Origin: Epiperipatus broadwayi
Taxonomy: Eukaryota; Onychophora; Udeonychophora; Euonychophora; Peripatidae
Length of the DNA: 64,000 nt
Reading direction: 5' to 3'
Assembly (NCBI GenBank): GCA_028023455.1
Contig: JAQFVV010000274.1
Location: 248,001-312,000, forward strand
Below, one piece after another: positions 1 through 13,456 of this stretch. Both the position numbers and the translations under genes were made by a program. The notes below the pieces were generated by a model. That model was not told the DNA's origin and did no database searches. It was given only the letters and a program-made list of their open reading frames with translations. Positions within the stretch are counted from its first letter, which is position 1. Every line of letters starts with the position of its first letter.

Positions 1-59
1 ATCTATAATCTCCCAATAACCTTTTTCTATTCCATGTGCTTACTCATTAATCTGAATAT

Positions 60-1503
60 GGTATAACATTTACATGATATATAAATGGCATTAATTTATT
101 GAAGGTGCAGGCTTTAAACTATGCTTGTTATAGGTGCCTCGGATTGCTTCAGGGGTTTAGAGCATAAACGCATTGTTTCCCATCTAGATTTCAATCATGA
201 AAGGCCCACTATATTGGCTCAAGAACTTTTTAAGTTCATTTTTCTATAAGTTGCTGACATGAGTACGAACAAATATGAAATCTCCAATCTTAAAAGGATG
301 TGGCTTACAACTACTTTTTCCTCTACCATTATACCGTTTAATATAATTTTTCTCAAATTTCTTATGATTATCACATTTAAATTTAATTTTAGCTTTGTTC
401 ACATTCTGATATTTGTCAAGCTTTTCTCTAATAGACTATCTCAATTATCTTGAGCTTAACTTTAGCCTTTCTTGTACTCTTCCTTTATCAATTATCTTTC
501 TACCAAGATTTAGATCAACTATCTTTTCACTCATTTCTTTAAATTTTACCTTCGCTTTACCAACATCTTTTATAAAATCTATCCTTTCTCTAAGATAATT
601 TATCTTAACCTTCTTGAATTCATCTGACTCATTCGGCCACTTTTGGCATTTATTCCTCACTTTTTTGAACTGTTTCTGTATCATCTCTAAATCCCCACTA
701 AATTTGACAGCCATTTTCAATTCCTTAGTCTCTACTTTGGACCTGTTTATAGTTTCATCCAAAATCTTTTTAATCTTTCTAATTCTGCTTTGCTCTTTGT
801 AATAGATTCACTCATGGTCTTAAACATGCCGTTTTCAAAAGTTGAATGACTTTCATTAATATTTTGAAGTTTAACTTCTATTTCAGTCTTAATTTTATTA
901 ACAAACTGGTCTGACTGAGACTCCACTTTTTGAACCTTACAGCTCATTTCACTAACCTGTCCTTTTATCTATGCTAGTTGACTCTATGAGTCTACTATCT
1001 TTGCTTTAAGCACCTTCAGTTTACTGTCCATCTTCTCATGGATTATAAAATTATTTCCAATTTCTTACAACCGAACTTCTGAGTGTTTTTTATAATCTAG
1101 GAAGCTAGACTTAATTTCTTCTAACTTCATATCTGACTCACCTTTGGCTGCCTTACAACTATTTTCCAATGACTGAAATCTGATTAAATTCTTCCACTGT
1201 TCTTACCCTAGCAGCTTCTATTTTCTCTTTTACAAACTCCTGAACTTTAGCCATTTTATCCCCTAAACCAGCAACTTTATTCTCAAAACTATCTAATTTT
1301 TCAGACATCTTTCTTTGGGAATTAGATTGTTCATTCAATTTTTCAGACATTTCTTTCTGAGACTGAGATTGTTCATTCAATTTTTCAGACATCTCCTTAA
1401 ATCCAATCTCTATACATTCAAACATCAGCATAAACCATTGTTGGAGATCAAGATTGGCAACTCCTTGGGTTCTCTCGTGATCATTAATCTCTTCGGAATC
1501 ACT
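60..1503 (-). pseudogene. Ty3/gypsy relic: Gag coiled coil next to integrase C-terminus
   Basis: The minus strand opens with a Gag-like N-terminus whose likely start reads MSDSEEINDH near 1503. Heptad-rich, Lys/Glu-rich segments follow down to about 445, interrupted by stops. From about 430 to 60 the reading changes to an integrase C-terminus: the basic stretch HPFKIGDFIFVRTH, then SQYSGPFMIE, which is the GPF/Y module of gypsy-type integrases, then a further match ending near LKPA. Capsid, protease, RT, RNase H and the integrase core are all missing between them, so this is an internal-deletion derivative. Several in-frame stops show it is dead. The Gag assignment of the coil rests on its resemblance to the other Gag N-termini in this window. 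The integrase C-terminus call is firmer. Confidence 0.7.
1297..1402. repeat. 42-bp in-frame minisatellite in Gag coil
   Basis: The word ttcagacat recurs with a 42-bp period (tcagac at 1301, 1343 and 1385). On the minus strand it encodes a 14-residue repeat beginning EMSEKLNEQS. The period is a multiple of three, so the repeats keep the Gag frame open. Confidence 0.8.
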
Positions 1504-1603
1504 CATTTTGAGGATTTTGTAAACAACTATTTCAATATTTTCTAAGACAAAACTCTCACCTTCGTAAAAATAGCTATGTTTAAATAACAATTAATTAAAA
1601 TGT

Positions 1604-4600
1604 GTTCCAGCTGACCAACCACTAAATCATCATCACCAATAATCTATCTCGCATGGTATATATCATATCTACACTAAAATAATCTGAACCCTAACTATAA
1701 TTATTTGCAGTATCACTACAATTTGATAATATCAACTCACTACAATTCAATGATAAATATTGTCACCAGAAATCCATATAAGTAGTTTGGAGTAAAATAT
1801 ATAGCAGTGAAACATACAATATTTCCACACCATTATAGAGCATCTGTCACATGAAACCAACAAGCAGAGCAGAACAATCTGTTCCACACCCACTATTTAA
1901 CAGCAAATCATTCCAAATGAAACAGCACTAAACTGTATATATCATGCCATGACTTGTAAACAAAAAAATATAACTGAAACCTTTTTCTAATCAACAATCA
2001 TTAATCAATCTAGTTTGCACATTGCCATATTGTACTCTGCAACTATCAATTAATCGGGCTGCACGTTTATAAGGCACCAAAAACTGTACCCGAAGTCCAT
2101 GTAACCAAATGCCCTAATCATTGGGTGTACAAAAAATCTGGAGCACATGTGATGAATGTAAGTAATCAAACCTACCACATTGCATGCTAAAAACTATAAC
2201 CGACCAATTATAATTGTGTAACCTCGATAAACATATCATGCCCCACGTTAGGTGACAGTGCTGTTTATGCCATCAGCGTTGCATTTTTTATCCAATTGCC
2301 CTGATGAATTGGCATCATTTGTTACTACTCCATCCATAGTTGTTTCCTGGTTTATCTTGTTTTTGTGGAGTCTCATTAAATGTACATGTCAATGGGTCCA
2401 TGTGGGAAATCATGTCAGTGATTTGCCATATTTGACTCCTTGGTTGAAGCTTTTTTTCACTAGATGTATTTACAATTTTTGTGCTTTATTGTATTAACAT
2501 TTTTTCTTTGGTACATTGATGGATTTTGGAATTTTTAAAACCACAAGTTTTGCAATATCTATCTTGGGAATTTTTGATGTGGTACTCCCTGGATTTGCAA
2601 AAAAAAAACCAAAAAATCTGAGAGGGTAATCATTTAAATGTGATTATCAATTGCCGAAGAATGTAACGTTATACTGATTGGTTGAACATTTTAGTTAACA
2701 CTTGTACTATTGCTGTTTTTTACCAGATATCTGAAATTATGAACTTTGCGATATCTGTCAAGCATATTTTGTAAATCCTGATTTATAAAATTAACATAAC
2801 AGTTAAAGTATGTTTTGTAAATCCTGATTTGTAAAATTAACATAACAGTTTTAATATAGCTGGCTAGTTTTGTCTCTATCCTTGATAAATTGAATTTGCT
2901 TTTGAAATATTAGTTTTTAAGTTATTAAACTCCAGTATTAGTTACCTATTATTAGGGTGATCTAGTACTTTGTAAAATATTCTCCACATTGTTTTCTGTA
3001 AGAAATTCATGTATGGGAAATGTCATTATTATAATATTTAAGTGTGTCATAGCTATAATGAGTGTCTTGTCATTCATGTATTTTTGTGTAAAATTGTTGT
3101 TATAGTTTGATTGAACTTGTTTGTCATTTCCTTTTTTTTTCAGCATTTAAAGTGTTGATTAGCAAATAATATAAATTCTAAATTTGTTTTCATTATTTTT
3201 AGTAAAATCAGAGTTTAAAAAAAATCATCTACATTTTCATCATTTATTTGAATTAAATTTGTTTCTTTATCTATTGATTTTAAACACATTTCCCTAAGTA
3301 TTTTTATTTTTAATTTCACTTTTTTATAGATAAAATCTTTAGATAGGCTTTATTTATTTAATTTTGAACTTTCTTTCATTGTTTTTTTTAATGGTATAAG
3401 AATTACTGAACTTATCTTCTCCCTGTTTTTGCATATCTCTTCATATTTTCATATTGTAATAAGTGCAGCCTTCATTTTGATGTATAGATTTTATTCTTTG
3501 CTAGTACAATCATTGATGGACATTTACTTGTCATTGAATCTGGATACATACCAGTAATGAAAATGAATTTAATGTAGTTTAAATTGCTAATGGGAGAATA
3601 AGGTATTCTATTTAAAGTTTATTTCTAGATTTAAAAATTATTTGTCATACATTCTGATATTTTACCATTTATTAAAGTAAAAATGTATCTGCTATTAATC
3701 TTCTATTGTACATGGTACATTTTTTTATTTAAGTATGTATCATCATGAATGTATGTAATATTTATCTTGAATTTTGTGAAGTTTGTTTATTGTTGATTAA
3801 TCGTCTTTATTCCATATTACAGGTCCATTGTGTAGGACTTGTATTATCAGTGAATTATAAAATAGCATATAGGTTTGTAATTTGAGTTTAATATTTAATT
3901 GCAATATTAAATTCAATAATTTTATAGGATTTATTTATTGCTATCTGAATGTGATTGTTAAAAGAGAAATTATTGGTAAAAGTAATATCTAAATATTTCT
4001 GTATTGAACCAACCACCTTTTTTATATTAATAAAAATAGAAATATATGTTTACTCTTCCCTCATTAACAAACTATCCTATCTCTGAAGGTTTCTGGTCCC
4101 TCAGGTGAAGTGAGCAATATCCTTGGCAGCAAGCTACCAATAATATAAACACTTGGTTACTAAATTAAAACACTGGCCAACCGAACACTATTTATTTAAA
4201 GATCTTTTTAGGCACCAGTTAATCACGGAGTAATTAACGTGTTCGCTCGCCCAGCAACAAATCTAGTACCTGAAATCCCAGCTAGCTCATTGAATTGTAG
4301 CTCTCTTGAAAATCTCTGCCCACTGTAAAATTCTATTTTTTAATAATAAAAAAAAAATTATTTACCGCATGATAAAACTTTGGCGTTGTTCAAAAAATTC
4401 TTATTTCAAAAGATATTCCCTACTCTTTTATCTTCAACTTAAATCATTTCTCAGTAAAAATTATATGTTTCAACCCCTGCTCTATTTCTGTAAATTAAAC
4501 ATATTACCTCATAATAAATGTGTACGGTCGTTCTATTAACATAAATATTTCAACAACATGTTAAATCTCATTCTTTTTTAAAAAATAATAGCTTTGTCTC

Positions 4601-5769
4601 ATCATACAATCACGCACACTCTTTTCATTTGAATAAAAATTTCAATACATTTGAAATAAAATAAAAAATGCAAAACTTGTTTAATTGAAATTCACACATA
4701 CACCCAATTAATAATTCTGAATAAAAGTTGGACAATGGAGCCAATATAATTGATACCCTGAAGATACTAGTTCATAAAAGTTAAAAGTTTTTATGTACTT
4801 ATCTATCACGACTTAAAGAGCACGAATTGGAGAATAAGAAAAATGAAATATTACCTAGGATTTGATTATGATTTGATGCAAGTATAACAAAATGTAGCTT
4901 CTGTAGAATGTTTGTTCCAACTGGTTAGCACTTATTCCCCGTAGACCTTCGCTATTTTGTGATGTTATATGACACTTGTTTGTGGATCTCAGCATGGACA
5001 TTTCGCTCTTTCTTAGACTTTACCTGAACATGGTTTGTCCTTCGAACTATCTGTTGATGGTGCTGCAGAGAAAGCTTCGGCTGGCTGCACGATATTCGAA
5101 TCGTAGCTTCTGCAATTATCTTTTGATTCTGATTCTAAATTTTTTTTTTTTTTGATTAATAAGTTTTGATTAATTTTCTTTAATTAATCTAACAATACAA
5201 AGTTCGCTTCTTTTATATCCGGTTTTCTTATCTTACGGATCCATTGTACATTTGATTTCGCTCTGATTGGACTTGTTTCTCTTATTTAAAGTCTCTGATC
5301 CTTTCCACTCGTCGTTGGGTTAAGTGAAGATCAAATTTTAGTTTCTTTGTTAATTTCTTAGCCGTTTAATTAGATTGCTTTTGTTTTACTACATTAGCTC
5401 TCCATTGTCCTTTAAAATTTTTTTCCTTTATTCAAAATTTATTTATACATGTACACATTCAATCCTTTTATTATAAGACAAAACGAACTTCCTCTTCTTT
5501 TTAATACTACTTTTTTTTCTTAAAAAAGCAATATTAAATCATTTTTTAAATTTCAATTCTTTCTTTTTTTTCCTTTTATTTTTAAAATGTTACCCTCTTT
5601 TTACAATCATTTATTGCCCTTTTTTAACAATAACCACCCTATCCTAATCTTTTGTTCTAAACTTTTATTTTACTTTGATTTTTAAAACAAAATTTCTTAA
5701 ATATTTTTATTTTTAAAAATACTAAAATAGTCGGTCACGATGTACCTCGGTACAGCATATTAATCCTAG
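1604..5769. other. Gene-free AT-rich stretch
   Basis: No supportable gene is seen. The 81-aa frame at 2252-2497 has no recognisable motif. Poly-A/T tracts are common. A less AT-rich patch at about 4920-5330 has no match elsewhere in the window and could be an LTR or untranslated remnant. The stretch upstream of the first Gag relic (1600-2250) could hold its 5' LTR, but no second copy is present to prove it. Confidence 0.5.
2766..2850. repeat. Two-copy tandem repeat, 46-bp period
   Basis: Two adjacent copies of a block containing ttttgtaaatcctgattt and ending aacataacagtt differ by only a few bases. The copies are offset by 46 bp. Confidence 0.8.
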
Positions 5770-6095
5770 GTATTCTACTACCATTCATTTCATAATAAGC
5801 CATATTAATATGTTTTTTTTTTGGGAATAATATATTGTGTTGCATTATATTTAATTGGATTCATTTTCATACTAGTAGCTTTATACCATTTTGCAAAGCC
5901 ATTAAGATAACTTTACAATATTTTAGGATCATTTTCATTTCTTAATTCTACAAATAGCATGATATCATCAGCATAACATAAAATTAATTGCAAAAACAAT
6001 AGGTGTAAGAAATATGCTCTGTCAAATTCCATATTTATAGGAAGCCATAGTTGAACATTCTTCATTAATATATATCTGCTTTCTTCACCTATATC
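5770..6095 (-). pseudogene. LINE reverse-transcriptase fragment (YADD region)
   Basis: The minus strand encodes LILCYADDIMLFVE, which is RT motif C of non-LTR retrotransposons. After one stop it continues with GFAKWYKATSMKMNPIKYNA, matching the W...lNp.K segment that follows the YADD box in LINEs. The upstream motif A/B region is absent, because the LTR beginning at 6101 cuts it off. It is therefore a short relic. The longer frame that starts inside the LTR at 6137 only borrows its N-terminus from LTR sequence. Confidence 0.7.
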
Positions 6096-6100
6096 GCTTG

Positions 6101-8120
6101 ATGTACAAATAAATGCCCAGGTGCCAATTCTATACAAGATAGAATAAATTTATAACTGAAATTGTCTTTCTACTTATTGATAAGACTTATGCTGCGATTA
6201 CTTTATGGCTTACCTCAGTTGGGGTTATAGGGTAGGACAGTCATATATGATGCAAATAAGGATGATAGAAACATTTATAAATAACAATTCTATAATATTA
6301 ATTTAACTATATTATAAACATCTATTAAGTAATAAGGTAATTGATAACCATTACAATGAATAAAGTGTTAACCATGATGAGGACCAGGTATCTTTTTGCC
6401 GTACATCACCATCTATTCTAAACAAGGTAAAACACTTTTGCCATTGCAATGTTAAGATCTGTTAACTTTGGACTGTTTAAATAATTAACCGATATTGGCA
6501 AAACCATAAATTCTATAATTATACTATGTTGAACATATGTGTGTATGGAAGATGGACAATCGAACACACATAATAAAACAATTCAGATAGGATCTTATTT
6601 CAGCACAACATTTATTATATAAAAAAATTATTTTATAACACATCGATGATGATTTTAACATTTCCCTTATAGTAACACAAACTTGGTTAATATTTGTTAT
6701 ATAAATCAAGTGACAGTTTTATTATTATTTTTCTTTTCATTAGATAAAGTAAAATTTTCTAAATTAATACTACATTCATACCAGAAGATGAATTGTTAAT
6801 AATGATAATAAATGAGATATTGATAATATATGTGATATGATTTGACAATTATTCATAATTAATAATTTTAATGATGGTCTTCCTCAATATTTCCTTGTTT
6901 ACCATATTTTCGAGTGTGTGCGCCTATATAAAATCACAAATACAATGCATTTATAAATCATAATTTCCATTAGTTTATTTAAGGAATGGATGGTGCAATA
7001 AGTTAATCAATAAATTAATGATCTTATTTAAAACATATAAAAATTCATAAAACATTTATCTGATATAATCAACATACATTCCTTAACGATAATTACACTG
7101 AAATAAAGTAGAGAGAAATAACAATAACTAATATTTACATATATGCGCATGAGGGTTAATTAAGACTTCAAATTCAAGCTTAATTCTTCAATAAATATCT
7201 ACCAATTTTTAAGATACAAATGAGGCTGAACTCAACCAACTTATCATCAATAAATTGGGGCATTTGCTACTTCATTTTAAAAGGAAAAGAAAATACAACT
7301 ATCTTATATGCTCTCATATAAGTAAGTACACTAATGACCCATGATTTAATAAGTAAAAAATCAAAGAGTGTATAACTCAATCCACATAATAAAATCACCC
7401 TTCGATCACTTCTACATCCAATTGTATTCAACTTATTTCATATATAAACAAATCTATAAACAGATAAACTCTTAACTCTTTATCTTTTAACAAATGGCAC
7501 CAAACGAAACCGATATAAAAATAAAATACAACTTTGGAAAAATAATTTACGACAGTGCACCCCCCCCCCCCCCGAATATACAATCATATATAATATGATT
7601 TCGAAATCATATAAGTCAATAAACTGTCATATTAATTATAATTAAATTTAAACGAATCTAGTACTTATGAGAATTATGAATATTGAATTTCAACTTAAAG
7701 TCAATACTGTCAAGTAATTTTAACTACTCTTCATATTAGCATAAATATTTCTATACGTTTACCTATCTTTATTAACCAATGCTTAACATTAGAGTATTTA
7801 ATTTGAACTAATAATATGAGCATGAGAATATCCATTTTTCTTTAAACATAATATAAAAAAAATAACATTACCGACTCGGTATGCTTTATACCAAGATCTC
7901 CGTGACGTTCTTGTGGAGATTAGGCTTATAGATAGATAACAATAATAATAAGTTACACTAAGCATAAAAAAAAATTTACCTATCTATTATAGGCAATAGG
8001 AAGAAAACCTGTCAACATCTAATCATTAAATTTAAATTTTTTTTTTTTATATCACAATTCATTTTTTTCTAATAGTTATCTCTAGCCATTATTAACATGA
8101 ATGTGAACTTCCCACATTTC
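6101..8120 (-). repeat. 3' LTR of the gag-only element
   Basis: Matches 11272-13440 plus 14959-15033 almost throughout, beginning with tgtacaaataaatgcccagg. It carries a run of 14 C at 7560-7573 that the other LTR lacks. On the minus strand a TATAAAG word near 7880 lies just before a stretch conserved in both LTRs and could be the promoter, but nothing more supports this. Confidence 0.8.
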
Positions 8121-8587
8121 TTACTTATAAAAAAATGAATTGGACAACAACAACAAATATTATTAGCCCATTAAATTTCACACTAAGATTAGTTTACAAC
8201 TGGAAAATTACGCCTGTGAAACAAACATTCATGCTCACTACTTTTTTATTACTCATGTTTTGTAGGATATGGAATTAAACTGCGAGCATTATAAGTTCCT
8301 TGTGTTCCTTGAGGTGTAGAGACCAAAAATGCATTTTCTCCCACCTGTCTCACTATCACATAGAGATCTTCATAGATTCTGTTACTGAGTTTCAATGAAA
8401 ATTAATCATATCTGCAAGATTAATTCAAATACGTGACAACATCACAGTCAAGGTTGTTAATTAGCCAACCTATGGTGTTCCCAGATCTCTATGAACAGTG
8501 ACCCAAAGTGAGGAACATACCATTGAGGTCCTTATTAGTTTAATGCTCCAGGCTTTTTGGCAGTGGTTTTATCCCTGTTAAGGATAC

Positions 8588-10511
8588 TTATCCCACTCGT
8601 GGATGGTATATTACCTTTGTCCTTCTTCCCCATATGTGGATGAGGATTATAATATGGCCTGCCTCTAGTTTGAGGCCCACCCCTATACCTACTCCTACTT
8701 CAGATCTTTCTATTTGATTCCACCATGACCTATCTAGAATACTAATACTATTTACATTTGGATTATTTTCTTTATAAATTTTGGCCCTAGCATCTTCCCG
8801 ATCACTAATCTCTATAGAATCCAAAACATTTACCATTTCTTCAATAGTTTGTTGGTCCGACACTATCAGGACTTGTTCAACATATCGTGGCAGGTTGTGG
8901 CACAACATCCTGACTATTTGTTGTTTGGATAGAGGGTATGCGGTAAGGGTTCTCAATTTTACGCTTGTTTTCTAAAGAACTGGGTATATCTACCCTTCAT
9001 GTGATTGTACCTATCCTGCGAGACCTGATACCTCAAGTTGTCTTGCTTATCTTCCCCCCCAAAAGCTATTTAATAACAGGTATTTAGAATATCCATAACT
9101 ATGTGGCTTCTCAAATAATGACTGCCACCAGTCCTTGGATGAGGAGTATAAGTGGTTGCTAGCAATAGCAATCTTTTCTCCTTCTGATAAGGGGCATAAC
9201 ACGAACAATTTTTCTAACTATTGCAGAAACTTATGTGGATTTTCCAAGTGATCTCCTTTGAAAGGTTTAACAGATTGAAATTTAAGGGCCATGGAATCCT
9301 GTGAATCCTTCCTATAATTCATCCTTTATCTACTTAAATCTGAATTCTTTAGATACATTTTATTGGGCCTAATGTCACTTAGTAAATCTCCGGAACAATG
9401 GTGTGCCGGATAACAATAAATTTCTTTAACTTCAATAACATCCATTTCTTTAATGTCTGGTGTTCCTATTTCCATCTTTGTATTCCGATCTTGAATTATT
9501 GCTTCTTGTACAAAATTTTCCAACTTTTATTGGTAATTCTGTAATTCAGAATTAAATTCATTTCTAAGCTTCTCTTCAGCCTTGTCTAAAATAACCTGTT
9601 TACCCATATCATTCCTCACATTATCTTTTTCCTTTTTTAAACTGACATTTTTTATCCATCTCAACTAGCTTTAGCCCCATGGCTCGTACAGCTTCTCCTA
9701 TTGTCAAACTATCTATCCTCTTAACAATCTGAATGACCTGATCTGTTTTGATCAATACCATACTGGCATTGGGCCTTTAGAATATTATTATCAACTTTGT
9801 CCTGACTACTTTGTACAACCTACTTGAGGACCCCAAATTCTTCCTCAAACTGTTCAAATTTCTGCTGAATTTCTGCCTTATACTCATTACTATATTGACC
9901 ATGTAACATCTGATACTCAAATCCCTTATCTCTCACCATGCTTTATGTTTCACCAAAATTTTCTTTGATCTCTCGAAGTTGTAACACTGAACTATCACTT
10001 TCTAATTTAATTTGTTGTAATTGAGGATAGACATTTGTCTATACAGTTTCTAGCTTACATACTTGTTCTTTAATAGTCCTTTGGCCTCCATCTCTTATAC
10101 CTGACTTTCTATTTTCTTCTCCAAAACCTGTATCTGCTTAACTGTACTAGCTCTTATTTCTATCATTTCTGACTTCATTTCTAATACTTCCGATTTTATT
10201 TCAGCCATCCTCTCCTCTGATTTATCTTGACTCATTTTTATTTCTTTTGTTTCTGATTTTAGTTCTGCTTGATCTGATATCATTTCTGACTTTAGTTCTG
10301 CTTGACCTGATTTTAATTCTGCTAGACCTAACTCTAGTTTTGCAACAAGCAGTTTGGCCCAGATCGGCATGTCATCATCTGTGACTTTAGGGAGAGTATC
10401 TCTCATCCTGTTAGATTCTCCATGGGACATATCCATGGTTTTATTTCCTGATTGAAGGTGAGGGGATAACGTAACAATGTCTGGAGATGGTGTCTCTTGA
10501 GACCCACCCAA
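8588..10511 (-). pseudogene. gag of the gag-only LTR element, broken
   Basis: The N-terminus (10511-10095, 138 codons open) starts MGGSQETPSPD and becomes a coiled coil with 7-residue QAELKSE-type repeats. More coil follows with stops. The capsid region reads from about 9320: KFQSVKPFKGDHLENPHKFL, then LEKLFVLCPLSEGEKIAIA, then SSKDWWQSLF. This is the retrotransposon-Gag pattern of F.GD...NP, a helix, and a WW pair. It ends in an open 122-codon frame (8956-8588) with LTAYPLSKQQIVRMLCHNLP, which aligns with the Gag copies in the central inverted repeat. At least three stops or frameshifts interrupt the gene. No CCHC knuckle is seen. Confidence 0.75.
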
Positions 10512-11578
10512 ATTATCATATTAAGTTAAACTCTTCCATTATATATAATCCTTTAAAAATTATTAATATACTACTCAAAGAAAATAAGGTCCACCAGCCC
10601 CAACTTCCACCAAACTAACAATCCAAACTCACCATCATCATTCAAAACTACACAGAATTTCTACAATTTGTTCAATTTTATTTTTTCATATAATGTTTGA
10701 TTTCCACACACACATAAACAAGAAAACATTGAGTTTTAATCAGATAACATCGATCCAAACTTAGCTGGGATTATCAACTAGATTTTGCATGATCAACTAT
10801 GGTTATATTGCAAATTACACCAATTTAAATTATTGATAAGGACAAAATAATTCAAACATGTTCATTTATCTTTATGCTGTGCTAGGTGCATTCAAATATT
10901 ATAACCAGCATCCACAGCATTAAGCCAATTTCATTCATAAGGTTTCAAATAAATACAATGCCTAAACCAATCTTGCCATCTCTACAACTAGATAGTTCCA
11001 ATCACTTATATTTTTCACACTAACCAATCAATTTTCTCCACAGTTGTTTGTGTTAAAACCTAATCCACATGGTCACTAACCATCAATCAAGTTTAACATA
11101 CTGGGGATCCAAACTACTATGGCAATCAACCAATCATCAATACATCAAGTCCAATACATTGCATGCCAAAATCAATTCTATCATGAACCAACCATTAACT
11201 GATCAAGCCACCATGTTGTGCACCATTCACCCACCCTGTAATCTCTGCTCTCTTAATCTATATTGCTTTATGTACAAATAAATGCCCAGGCACCAATTCT
11301 ATACAAGATAGAATAAATTTATAATTGAAATTGCATTTCTACTTATTGATAAGACTCTTATGCTGCTACTACTCTATGGCTTAACTCAGTTGGGATTATG
11401 GGGTAGGACAGTCATATAGGATGCAAATAGGGATTATAGAAACATTTATAAATAACAATTTTATAATATTAATTTAACTATCTTATAAGCATCTATTAAA
11501 TAATAAGGGCTACTATGAAATTGATAACCATTACAATAAATAAGGTTTAAACAATGATGAGGATTGGGTATCTTTTTG

Positions 11579-12130
11579 CCCTATATCACCATCTATTCTA
11601 AGCAAGGTAAAATATATTTTTGGCACTGCACTGTTAAGATCTGTTAACTCTGGACTGTTTAAATAAATGACCTATACTGGCAAATTCATAAATTCTATAA
11701 TTATATTATGTTGAACATATGTGTGTGTGCAAATGGACAATCGAACACATATAATAAAACAATTCAAATAGGATCCTATTTCAACAAAAAAAAAACATAA
11801 AAAAAATCATTTTATAACACATCAGTGTTGATTTTAACATTTCCCTTACAGTAACCCTATATCACTATCTATTCTAAGCAAGGTAAAATATATTTTTGGC
11901 ACTGCACTGTTAAGATCTGTTAACTCTGGACTGTTTAAATAAATGACCTATACTGGCAAATCCATAAATTCTATAATTATATTATGTTGAACATATGTGT
12001 GTGTGGAAATGGACAATCGAACACATATAATAAAACAATTCCGATAGGATCCTATTTCAACAAAAAAAGCATAAAAAAAATTATTTTATAACACATCAGT
12101 GATGATTTTAACATTTCCCTTATAGTAACA
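11579..12130. repeat. 276-bp tandem duplication inside the 5' LTR
   Basis: The block starting ccctatatcac at 11579 recurs at 11855 with very few changes and includes a shared segment tttttggcactgcactgtta. The 3' LTR has a single copy at the corresponding place, so the duplication arose after insertion. Confidence 0.85.
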
Positions 12131-13456
12131 CAAAGTTGGTTAATATTTGTTATATAAATCTACGTGTCATTTCCTAAATTAATATTACATTCATACCGGA
12201 GGATGGATTGTTAATAATGATAATAAATAAGATATTAATAATATATGTGATATGATTTGACAGTTATTTATCATTAATAATTTTAATGATGGTCTTCCTC
12301 AATATTTCTTTGTTTACCATATTTTCAAGTGTGTGTGCCTATATAAAATCACAAATACAACACATTTATAAATCATAATTTCCATTAATTTACTTGCGGA
12401 ACAGATGGTGCAATAACTTAATCATTAAATTAATGATCTTATTTATAAAAATCCATAAAACATTTATCTGATGAAATCAACATACATTCCTTAATGATTA
12501 TTACACCGAAATAAAGGAGAGACATAACAATAGCTAATATTTACATATACACACATGAGGGTAAATTAAGACTTCAAATTCAAGCTTAATTCTTCAATAA
12601 ATATCTACCAACTTTTAAGATACAAATGTTGCTGAACTCAATCAACTTATCATCAATAAATGGGGGCATTTGCCACTTCATTTTAAAAGGAAAAAAAATA
12701 CAACTATCTCATTATATGCTCTCAAATAAGTATGTACACTAACCACCCACGATTTAAGAAGCAAATAATCAAGGAGAGTATAACTCAATCCACATAATAA
12801 AATCATCCCTCGAATGCTTTTACGTCCAAATGTACTCAATGTATGTCATATATAAACAAATCTAAACAAATCTATAAACATAAACTCTTAATTCTTTATC
12901 TTCCTTTAACAAATGGCACCAAACAAAACCGATATATAAAGAAAATACAACTTTGGAAAAATAAATGACAGTGCACACATAGCTGAATATACGATCATGT
13001 ATAATATGAATTCTAAATCATATAAGACAATAAACTGTCATATTAACAATAATTAAATTTAAACGAATCTATTACTTATGACAATTATGAATATTGAATT
13101 TCAACTTAACGTCAATACTGTTAATTAATTTTAACTATTCTGCATATTAGCATAAATATTTCCATGCGTTTATCTATTTTTATTAACCAATGCATAGCAT
13201 TAGAGTATTTAATTTGAACTAATAATATGAGCATGAAAATATCCATTTTTCTTTAAACATAATATAAAAAAAATAATTATTACCAACTCGGTATACCTTA
13301 TACCAAGATCTCCGTGAAGTTCTTGTGGAGATTAGGCATATAGATAAATAATAGTAATAAGTTACACTAAACAAAAAAAAATACCTATCTATTATAGGCA
13401 ATAGGAAGAAATACCTGACAACATTTAATCATTAAATGTAAAGTTTTTTTTTTTTG

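Noticed and set aside
2252-2497. 81-aa plus frame
   Set aside because: No homology recognised. The opposite strand gives an equally plausible short frame. Not supportable.
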